Assembly: GCA_009617715.1 (NCBI GenBank)
Contig: VTFK01000141.1
Coordinates: 310,001-374,000 of the forward strand
Length of the DNA: 64,000 nt
Source of the DNA: Plectrocnemia conspersa
Taxonomy: Eukaryota > Arthropoda > Insecta > Trichoptera > Polycentropodidae
Direction: 5' to 3'
Each line of letters begins with the position of its first letter. Positions within the stretch are counted from its first letter, which is position 1. The translations under genes and the position numbers were made by a program. This document shows, one piece after another, positions 23,218 through 34,900 of the stretch. The notes beneath the pieces are model-generated. The model made no database searches. It was not told the DNA's origin and was given only the letters and a program-made list of their open reading frames with translations.

Positions 23218-26200
23218 TTTTTTGTATTGTGATTTTATTGTGCCGCGTCGACGATATGCGCGCACGCGTTTGGTTAATACGCAATCATAAAATTATATTT
23301 TAAGAATTTATTAGCTTGTAAGTGATCATAAAAACCTGTATTCTTGCTACAAATCTATATTTGGTATTTTTAATAGGCGTTTCGTTCAATTAAAACAGTC
23401 TTTAGTCGATATAACAATAACGATTCATTATTATATAATGCGTACGGTCAGATCTCGTTTTTTGCATTTATTTTGGAATGGGGTAAAAATTATAGGTGCT
23501 TGTTTTTTAAAATATCCGATTAACCTTCTTTGATATAAATTAAATTTCAATTCAGCTTAAAGTTCTTATTTTTTCTTGTGATTTTATTGGAAAAAATAAG
23601 TTTCACTGACAGTTTTTTTTGTTTTTGTATTACTCAAAATATAGTAGAAAAATTAAAAAAATCAAAAATCTCAGTTATTGTTACTTGCCGTTTTTAGGAA
23701 TATTTCTTAATACTTAACCGAATGGTTAGGTATTACTTACCCAGTTGTGTTTGCTGTTGGTAAGTCACGGAACAGGTAGAATCTACCTTTTTCGACCTTT
23801 GCTCTTTAACAACTGGTTCTGTAGTATTTACCTTCAAAAACTAAAGTCTGTTTTGCTGAAATCTATGGAATGAATATTAATTTATTTTTTTAAATTCATA
23901 AAATAAAACAATAGTTAATGAGTTGAGTAAAACTGTTTGTATTAAATTTAAAAAGTAAGTAATCAATAAAATAGTTTATTCAAATTATTGTCTAATAAAA
24001 AAATGAGAACCTGAAAGACACAAAATCAAATTGTATTCGAATGTTTTAGAAATTATGCAACATACTATAATATAATTAGGTAAACGGAACAACTTGCGGT
24101 TTCTAAAAAAAAATTGAAACCGAATGAGACTGGAGACGAAAAACGAGACAACTGTGCGCAAATATTTATATATATAAAAAAAATTACTATTTATATTAAA
24201 AGTAATTTTATTTTTATATTAAAATTTAACATTATATATTTCTAATATTGAAGTATTATTCCTACTTTGAAACGTTTGACGTAGTATACCAATCTTTTTC
24301 CGATAAATTGGATTTTTTATTAATTTATATATATTATATGATTTAAGGCATTTAGTTTTTAAAAGAGAAGTGTGTAAAATTTTTATATGATATATTTTAT
24401 TTTGAAGAAAACTCAATACGCTAAATAATTTTAACGCGCTGTCATCTTTTATTCTACGCATTTGAATCTATTTTTATAAACATATTATTTATTACATCTA
24501 GGATAAATTATGATTAGTAATATTTTTGTAACGTAAACTAAATGAAATCTTTGCACTATATAATACTATACATGTTACGTTCGCTTCAAGTTTTCCAACG
24601 CGAGCGTGCAACCGAGTATCTCAAATGCCAAAGTCTCGACCTGCGTAATGGCGATTGATACGGCCTAATTCATTAATTATATACAACGTGTGATTTTTGT
24701 ATGCTTGCGTAAGACATTTACGATAAAATGTGCTTCCAAGAGTTCAGATTTAATAGATCAGGTCATATGTTAAGTGACTGCTCAACCCCCTTTCGTGTAT
24801 ATCGGAATAATTGTACTACCTCTTAAAAGTAGGGAGCTACTGGTGGATGTCGGCTGATTTGGTGCTAAACATAATGTGTATATAATGACGAGATTTGATT
24901 TTAAGTATATTATTAGATCGTTCGGGAAATAGTTTATAAAGATACATTTTCTGAATTATCTAAATTTATTTGGTTGCTGCAAAAGTCGTGTATTATAATA
25001 TTTTTTCATTTCCCTAGAAAACTAATTAATTATTTCTGATTACATTATATAATTATTGTTAGATTTTTATTTACAATTGTCTGATTGTGCCATAATATTA
25101 ATATTACTTTCTCTATAGCTGTCTGTCTTAAAGGTTAGCAATCCCCCATGCTACTGCCTCATTAAACCCAACTAATCACAATATATCTTGTTGATGGAGC
25201 ACCTGTGATGTGTCCAATGTTATTGATTATTACAATTAAAATTTCTGGTTAGTTCTGTGAATTAAATTATTACTTTAGTCACTACTACTTTCTATGTTTA
25301 TCTATATTTTTACTAATTAAAGTATGCTAAAAACCAAATTAATAATCAGGAATTCATTATTTTCAAGAGTTATTTTTCTAAAACTAAATTTTGGTCGCAA
25401 TCTAGATACGAACTTATAATTTCTGGAAATTTTCCATGATATTTGAGCCATTTTTATTGGGATGAAAAATATTCACCCGCGTTGAAAATTAATTAATAAG
25501 ATTTTAGTTTGTTATAGTTTCCATATTTTTTTCTGATAGCGATTGGATGTTTAACTAATATCATCATTTATTTTAGTTTAATTTCACTTTTGAATAAAAT
25601 CGCTTATCCACTGCGCTATTGTATGTCCTATATATTTTAAGATATTTTTAAAAACTAGTTGAAGGTATGACGGCGATTTTATTTACTATGTTGACTGAGC
25701 TGCCCATTTGACTCCAGTTTCTTATACCGTTTTACTTGATCATATTACAATTTTTTGTGTTTAAGGTAGTTTTATTTTATTGCTCTGATTATATATATAT
25801 ATATATATCATATCGGGCGGCGAGATAATTTCCCACTTGATCACTCGCGTGGTAAGTGACGAAAGTGAGTGAGGGATAAGAGCATGCGGTCAGCATGCCC
25901 TTATCTCTCATTCACTCTCTTTGCTATTGAAATATTTATTTATTGTTAGTTTGACCGACTGCAGCAGCTTAATATAATCAAAGATCTAATCTTCCGACAA
26001 TCCTCAGCTGCTTCACAGATGTTTGCACAATAAACCAAAATCAAAGACTGTTCTTCGTATATACATACGTATTTATATACATATATATTGTAGTTTTTTC
26101 CATTTAAAAAGGAACTTAAGCCTCTTTGACGTATTTTTCTTTATTAATCTGACATTTTTTATGCATACTTTTATTTGTAAGCGTTTTAAGGTTGCACCAA

Positions 26201-27600
26201 TACGTATTTAACTCATTTGGGAAGCTTGTTTGTAATTCCCATATTTTATATGTACACCCAGTGTGGATATGGATAACGTTGCGATTAAGATAATTGTTCT
26301 AAACGAAACGTGCCATGAACGATGATTTTTGCATTTAATTTTGCAACTGCTCATAATAAACGATATTATGTATTTTTTTATATATGTTATAACGACGCAT
26401 TTATTTAACTCATGACATTTACCAGTTTGTGCCATTGCATTGTCGTGTCCCAGTTTTAGTTATAATTATTATTGTTTGTATTTGATATATTAAAACGGCA
26501 GCCATGTATGTATTTATATATTTTTTTTTTATTATAATTTACTTTTAGAATTACTATTTTGTTACTGTGTTTTTTGTAATTATCATTTGAAACATCATCC
26601 AGTTCTTCGCAGAGTGTTGTTTTCTTACTTTTCTATTGTTTTCTAGTCAAAAATGCATCATACCCCGCTGCGTTTTGTTTTATATCATTGTGACCATTTT
26701 ACTTACATTTGAATGAAATAAATATGCTTTTACTCACATGTTATATTTTATTTCAAGAAAAAATCAATTATCTGATAAGATTAAGAAGAATATAACTTGA
26801 ATTCTTTTCATGGGTACAAAGGAAATTCATGAAAACTGAATCATTAAGATGAGATTACTATGTTTTTGATTATGATTAGGTGTAACACAGAATTCATATT
26901 TTTAAAAAAATTCTCTGGCTAACAGTACCCTCGCCAAACCCCAAATTGATATTTCCTGTTGCCCACGTTTCAGTTTGAATTTGTACGAAGATGTTAATCT
27001 TTTGTCTACAACATAATGCATAAGAGCATAATAAACGCAAACCTGCATGGTAAGGCCCCCATATACGATCAAAAAAATTGCGCAACGTCATGTTTGCGTA
27101 AACTTTGGTACGGTTTGGTAATGACTTGTGCAAGCCTCAGATTATTTTGTGAAATTCTCGGGAAATGTCTGACGCGGAAACTGCTTGTGCCGCAAATGCT
27201 TATTGCTTGTTTGATAGAAAAGAAGAAATCAAAACAAAGAAAAGCAGATGATCTGATTTAAGTTTGTGAATTTGTTTTTTTTAATTTGTAACATCAAATA
27301 TTAGTCTTAATTTATAAAACATTTTAGATTCAATAATTAAATAAAAATAACGATACATTGCGACCGTCCATAGCATACTTTTTTCTTTCCTACTTTGTTC
27401 CTAGATTTATTGTACGTTTTATTTGTAACAATCAGTTTATAAAAAGTAGAAGAGATTTTTTAAGGAAGCTTTCTATTTTGTTGACATATCATTTAAATCG
27501 AAGAAGCACAATAAAAATAGGAATTCTGTTTAACCTCCAATCAAAATTGAACAAATTGAATGCGTCTGTGGGGGCCTATTTATGTATGTATATATATATA
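23218..27600. other. Mtl 3' flank and gene-free A/T-rich DNA
   Basis: No supportable gene. It presumably starts with the Mtl 3' UTR. An (AT)n run occurs at 25789-25808 next to an imperfect hairpin at 25862-25918. The remaining open frames are short and without recognisable domains. Confidence 0.4.
25862..25918. other. Imperfect long hairpin
   Basis: The arm aagtgagtgagggataagag with following catgc pairs with gcatgcccttatctctcatt and following cac across a loop of about 5 nt. Most of the mismatches are G-U compatible on the plus strand. It may be a fold-back element or a structured RNA. The loop is short for a microRNA precursor. Confidence 0.4.
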
Positions 27601-27611
27601 TATATATATAG

Positions 27612-28015
27612 GTATTAATATGGCCAAAACTTGGCGGCCCTCTGGTAACACTGACGTGACGTAGATACTTTTCTTGGCGTGCTTTGGCAGATCGCAATTC
27701 GGTGCTGTCTCGCGCACTGTCCACATTTATATTAAAATTATAAACATATAATTATTATATTTTCAAAAAAATACTCAATAAGGCTCAATCTGTGTATAAT
27801 TGCCACCCTCACCAATCCATTGCCAAACCTTTATATGAAACAGTAAACCTACTAATAGTGCAGATGATCAAAATGTTTCTGGCAATAAAGGAAAACGTTA
27901 TATGCCTTGCACAAAAAATAAAATATCACGATTGACGAGACATCGATGCAAAAAATGTAGTAAGTATGTGTGCGTGGAATACAATTATTGTTGGCGAAAT
28001 ATGCTATAATGATTA
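27612..28015 (+). pseudogene. Possible piggyBac-type transposase tail with upstream promoter-like patch
   Basis: From about 27857 an open stretch encodes KRYMPCTKNK followed by TRHRCKKCSKYVCVEYNYC and a stop near 28009. The spaced CxxC-type cysteines and preceding basic residues resemble the zinc-binding C-terminus of piggyBac transposases, but the similarity is short and uncertain. Upstream stops make it a fragment. The segment at 27615-27665, with a ggcggccctctgg block and tgacgtgacgta, is G+C-richer and looks like a promoter patch; no gene is seen to use it. Confidence 0.35.
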
Positions 28016-28994
28016 TAAATTAAAAGATAAAACATTTTCTCAATAGAAAGGTAGAAAGTATTCGTATAAATAATATCACTGTTTGTTTTTCCAATTTTAT
28101 TGTATAGTACATAAACAAGGTTAAAAATAATATAAAAAAATAAATTAACTTTAATTTTTTTAAAGTTTATTATTGTAATTTATTTTTAAGTGAATAATTA
28201 TTAAAATAAAAGGTGTATCTGATACATTGTGACCAACGGTGTTTCTAGCAGTGGGTTAAAGAAAATATTTACGTAAATTTAAAAACGAACTTTTTTGATT
28301 GAGAACTATTGATAATTCACACCTCTGGGCTTTGATGAGCGGCTGGCACAGACTGGTTAAAAAATTGTTTCTAAAATCCATCGATGGATAAACGGATTTT
28401 ATGACGAATTTTAGCAATTGGACGATTCCAGGTAAAATGGTTGGGAATAACTAAATATTTTTGTCGTAATACATTAATAGAAATATAGCGGAAATTTTAT
28501 GATCAAGACACTCAAAAAGGCTTTAGAAAATAGAATTATATTGGGCATGACATAGGTGCCTTTGGACTCCAATGGTAAAACCATTTTAGGATTATGTTAA
28601 GAGGCATGATGATTCTTGAGGCGATTTGCATATTTACTGGTGGCGATGTAATGCTCCAATTACAATTCGTTTATCTCTTAATGTAAATAAATGCTTATCA
28701 CAATCCTTACCCTAGTTATGCAATTATTATTTAAGACCGAATTTATACCATAACGAGATAATTTAAAAGGAAATTCCACAATTAATTTGTTATTAATATT
28801 AATATATTTATAATTATGTTAGTCAATATAAAATACGTAATAATCCAAACAATATACAGTAAAAAAATGAAAAAACACATAAATTAAAAATTAAAATAAA
28901 ATTTTATGAGGTAATAATGCTCGAAACACAAATACAAAAATTACACATGCGAGTCTATATATATATATATACACATAAAAATGTTATGAATAGA
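28016..28994. other. Gene-free spacer 3' of ASPM
   Basis: A/T-rich, containing an (AT)n run near 28956-28972. Around 28230-28700 the composition is more balanced and may be old element sequence, but no frame or terminal repeat was recognised. Confidence 0.35.
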
Positions 28995-31900
28995 TCACTT
29001 GTCAAATATCAAATTCCTCAGGGTCGTTCTGCTTCTGCTTTTGTCTGTGGTCGGCGACTTTACATCCGTTATCACATTCAGCGGCAAATCGAATCGGTCA
29101 AACACTGCGTTGATTCCGTCTAAGTCATTCTGGAAAACCCTCACTTTGGCCGGGTTCAGAATTCCAAAGTCCGGCTCCAGCATCGGATATCTGACGTGAG
29201 GATTCTTGTTGTTCTTTACGGGAGTGCCGTGCATCGATCCGTTCAAGTTAATCGAGCTGCGTTTGTGGTTGTCCATCTTTCGCTTGCGTATTATGAGACA
29301 TCGCACTTTGCAAATAATCTTGTAGGAATCTTCCAGTTTCAAGAACCGCGCCACATCCTGAACATATACAAAATAATTAATATATGATTTATTCATATTA
29401 ACGAAAATATTCTCACCTCTTTGATGTCATCGTACTTTCCGTATAGCCAGAATAAAGTGCACAGAGAACAAGACAGATTGTTATCCTTGTCGCACCATCT
29501 TGTCATTAGCAATAGAAGAGTATTTAAGTAGGCGACCTGAACATTAAAATATCTTGTAAGATACTAATAATTTTTTTTATTTATAATTATATTTATCAGA
29601 AATTAAGAAAGTGTATCTAATAATGAACAAGCAAATTTGACCATACCCCTGGATACATATAATAATTTATTAAATTCATACTACAAAAAATATTTTTATT
29701 ACTGGCAGCACTGCTAAAAAAAATTTAGTTGTCACTATGATATTGATCTAATCAGGCAACTAGTGACATAATTGTAACTCACGTTTTTCGGATTAAACCA
29801 CAACGTGGAACAATGTGGAGACTTCCGCTAGGATTTATATTGAGGTTATGCTTATTTACTATTGACCTGAATATAAATCCAAGAGGTAGTTTTCACATGA
29901 GCAGCTAAATATACCTATATATGTATTTTTCCCACTTGTGAATTATTTATATAATAACTTACATAACTAATAAAATAATATGAATGTACAAAATGCTTTA
30001 TTATTACGTTGAAAGCGTGACGAGCTGTAGGCGCATATCTGGTCAGATTGATAAGTATTGCGATTCCTGGGTGAAGCGTTTCCAGCACCGACACCGCTCT
30101 ATTTGTGGCTCCCATGTAAATTGTCAAGCTTCTCGTGACACTCTTGACGTTCTCGGCGCTGTACATCATCGGATAGACGTTTGTTACAAAATCTAAAAAA
30201 TATATCATTATCAAGCACTAAACAACTCAATCGCAATCATCTTACGAAAAATAAGACTCACTCAAAGTCTCAAACGCTCTGATCACCGACGCAATATCCT
30301 TGAAGCGAATCAGCACGTCCAAAGCGTCGTCGTTGCGTTCGGCCAAAGTCAACTGCTTGGAATTTAAGCCGCCTTTCTGCCATTTCTTCCTCAATTGCTT
30401 GACTTTGGAGTTATCGTCCTGTCTCTTACGAAGGTCGTATCCCCTCCAATATGACTGTATCTTGAGCGCCGCTTTATACTTCAACTCTTGGATCTTTTTC
30501 TCCTCGGCATCCATTTGAGCTCTGAGCACCTCTTTTGTTCTTTCGTGTTCGATAATCTGCCTCCTGATGGCAAACTTTTTCTTGTATCTGATCTGAATTA
30601 TAACGCAAATCTTACGCAGAGTCAAATACCGTTTTCGTTGTTTTTTCATAAGTTGGTTGGCCCTGAACTTTTGTTGTAAAACAACAGCGGCGCTTCTTAT
30701 TCTTAAATATTCAATACGTTCATATCTCACGACACAAAAAGCTCTATAAAACCGTTGGATGATAAGGGTAGATCGTATTTTTTTCAAATATGACTCCCTA
30801 GCTTCGATCATTATATGTTTTTGTCGCACCATTCGCTGCAGATAAATCGTCGTCGATCTAAGTCTCAAATAATTATTCCTGATATTTTGCGTCAGCAAAT
30901 AGTTTCTATAGAATCTTTGTATTGTGATTGCAGAATTTATTTTTTGAACATATTCGCATCTACACTTCTTCATCGACAAATAAGCTCTGAATCTTCTTTG
31001 AATCAGAATCGTAGAATACTTCATACATAAATAATGCTCTCGCACTAGTCTCGTATAAAACGACGATCTATATAATCTTTGCATTCTTATAGTTGTAATT
31101 TTTAACATTAAATAATGATAACGTTCGTGTTTCATAACAACTGTGGCTCGGTACATATTCTGTATCGTGATTGCAGCGTATTTTTTCTGTAAAAACATAA
31201 AACGGTCCATATTGTTTGCTTCAAAATCTCGTTTCGCTTTCAATTTTCTAAACCATTTTTGCAATACGACCGCCGAGCATCTCATGACTAAATATAAATC
31301 TCTCTCGATATTATTCAAAGCTAACACTCGTTCTAAAATTATTCTTCTGTACCATTGCTGTATTTTAATTGCAGAATACTTAAGTCGCAAGAACGTAATG
31401 CGATCTATATTATTTCTATTAAATTCTTCCACAGCTTTAATTTTTCTGTACCATATCTGTATTTTGATCGACATTGTTCTTTTTATTAAAAACAACGGCC
31501 GATCTTTGTTATGACTTTCTAGATAACGATGCATCATCTTTTTCCTATACCATCTCTGAATAATCACAACTGAACTCTTTTGCAATAAAAATTTAGGACG
31601 ATCTTCATTTATATATTCAAGATAACGAATCATCAATACCATTCGATACCACGATTGTATTTGAATCGTAGCGTTTTTCTTTAAAATAAACAACGACCGA
31701 TCAGTATTTTGCGATTTGAGATATTGATACAATTTATATTTCCTAAATCCTCGTTGAATTGTAATAGCCGATTTCTTTTGCAACAGAAACAACGGTCGCT
31801 CAAAATTGAGTGATTCTAAATAACGATTCAGTATCGTCTTACGATACCATCTCTGTATGACAGTCGCTGAATTTTTCTTCAATAAAAATGCAGGACGATC

Positions 31901-34900
31901 GACATTTTGAGATTTTCTCATCGTTTCTCTGTACCACCGTTGAATGATCGTGGCCGAATTTTTCTGTAATAAAAATTTCGGTCGATCTTCATTTTGCGTT
32001 CTAAGGTACAGATCCATCTTTATTTTCCGATACCAACTCTGAATGACAATTGTAGAATTACGCTTCAACAAAAATTCTGTACGTTCAGTATTTAGCAATT
32101 TCAGATACCGATAAGTAATAATTTTGCGATACCAATTCTGTATTATTATAACCGAGCTCTTTTGAAGCAAAAACATAGATCTGTCCGTATTCTGAGCCTT
32201 CAACATTCGATACACCTTTATTTTCCTATACCACGACTGTATTTTGATCGCCGAGTTTCTCTTCGATATAAATATAGACCTATCGGTGTTTTTAGATTCC
32301 AACTCTTGCAATAGCAACTTCTTTCTAAACCATTGTTGAATCGTAACAGTCGAACTCTTCACAATTAAGAATCTCATACGATCTTCATTCTTCGACTTGG
32401 ATGACATTTTTCGATACCATATTTGTATTTTAATTGCTGCACCTCTCATCGACAGGTACCGATCTCTATCTTGATTTTGAGATTTGAGCATCCGATAAAG
32501 CATTACTTTCCGATACCACTGTTGTATTGCGATCGCAGATTCTTTCTGTTTCAAGAATATAGGACGAACCGTATTCTGCGATTTCATATAACGTTGCATA
32601 ATTATCTTCCTATACCAACTTTGTATAATTATGACAGATTGCCTTTTCAGCAGAAATGATGGTCTATCTTCATTCTGCGCTCTAAGCATCGTTCTTCTGT
32701 ACCATCTCTGAATCGTTAAAACCGATTTTTTCTTTAGCATAAACGCCGGTCTATCTAGATTATGTTCTTTTAGCGATTGATATAACTTAACTTTTCTGTA
32801 CCACATCTGTATCACAATTACACAAGATCTAATCTCTATGAAATCGATCCTATCAGTATTCTTCAATTTGAGTTCTTCGTTCAACATAATTTTACGATAC
32901 CACTTTTGGATCACGATTGCGGACGATCTTTGCATTAAAAATTTAGCTCTATCCTGATTTTGAGATTTACGATACTGATACTCAATCATCTTTCTATAAT
33001 ATTGTTGTATCGTAATGACTGAAGATCTCAATAGCAAATAAGCTGGTCTATCACTGTTTTGCGATCTTAGATATTCGTTCAACTTGACTTTACGATACCA
33101 TCTTTGAATTGTTATTGCAGACGATCGTTTTAATAGATACATAGGTTTATCTTTATTTTGAGATTTCAATACACATTTACGATACCAAATCTGAATCGTA
33201 ATAGCCGAGTTCTTCTTCGACAAGTAGGCGGGTCTATCAGTATTGTTCAATTCAAGATATTGACGATTTTTTAATTTTCTGTACCACGTCTGTATTACAG
33301 TAGCAGATCTGTTCTTTTTTAGATTGTCTAAAATTAATTTAGCTTTACATATGGCAATCTTGCTACGGTAACGATTTTGAATATAAAGAACAGTTCTTAA
33401 TAATTTTTGGAATCGTCGTCGTTCTATCAGCATCTTCATGTTCTTCTGAATAATAGTACAAGCTTGAACTTTGACTTTTCTTTCAACTTCGACTCTTCTT
33501 CTGCTTATTATACCTTTCCACCATGATTGTATCGTAACCGCAGCTCGCGATAGTCTAATGGTCTTTTTATAGGCAATTCTATCTCTGATCCATATCTTCA
33601 GATAATTTTTACGCCACCACTTCTGTATCAAGATTGCAGCGTTTTCGAAGAGCGGAGCTCGGAACTTATTAATCAGTTGCCATAATAAAGACAGCGTTTT
33701 TTCTCTGTGACCGTCGGCGATGTCCTTAGCGGCGATATCGCCGACAATATTGAAATTTGCAGACGCCAAAGCCGTTAAAGCAATCTGCACGTTATGAACC
33801 TTTTGCAGCCGAGATATCGCCGGCGTTCTGAGTCCGTTCAACAGACCTTCTTTCATCAAAATGATTTCCATCAACCGAGTCAATCTAACGCCGTCTTTCA
33901 AATCGACAGCTAAATTATGTACGGCATATTTAAACTCGTTCAAATGCGTCTGTTTATGCGTTACGATATATCCCGTCGGTCTGAGATGCTTAGTGATGTC
34001 GCCGATACCGGACAGTACATCTTTAGCGAACTCAAACAACATTAGCTTGCTCTCTTTAAATTGAGCGTTTCTACAAAACAGACACGGATCGTGAAATATC
34101 ATTTTTTTCTCCTTGGCTTGATCTAAGAAATATACCAAGAACAGAAACTTCTTCAGTGTGAATTTTTTTAAGGTTTCCGCGTATGCCGGTTGAACCAGGA
34201 GATGCTTTGACGTTATAGACGTGTTCTTGAACATGTTTTCGACAATAAACTCCGATAAACCTCCCACATCACTGTTGGAAGCTAAAGGTATGACTCTATT
34301 GTATAAAACTTCTAAACCGATCCTCAACCAGAGCGGATTATAGCACAATAATATACTCAAGATAGTCTTTTGCAAGCCAATATCCAAATGAAGGTTTCGA
34401 TCCGTCCTTATTGCTAAAATTTTCTTCTCAACTTGACACGACACCTTCAAAAACACTTGCGACATTTGCGTAGTCTTGATAAGGGCATCTCCAGCTTTCC
34501 TCAAACTCGCTAGTCTGTGCGAGGTGTGATATTTTAAAGACATCTGCTCGTTCGTCGGCGCTAAAGGCACCGTTTTACTCCGATTTTCGACCCAAGCCTT
34601 TCCGATATCAACGTCAGGTTTCGTATCTAAATCCGACGGAGGCGTCAATAGATAATTCAACCATCTCTTGAATTCCGTCTCCAATCTAGAGAACGCTTCT
34701 TCATCGTATAGACCGGAAGAAGCCAAGAACGGATCGACTATCGAAGCCATGCTGTAAACGTCGATCGAATAATCCGAATAGCAAGAATTGGATTTTAAAA
34801 TCTGAGTTTTTTTGATCTTCGGTACAACGTTGGTCGGTTTAGTTTTGCTCCATCCCGTTTTAGGGAGAGTTTTTGTCATATTTTGTGACTCTTCGTACGT

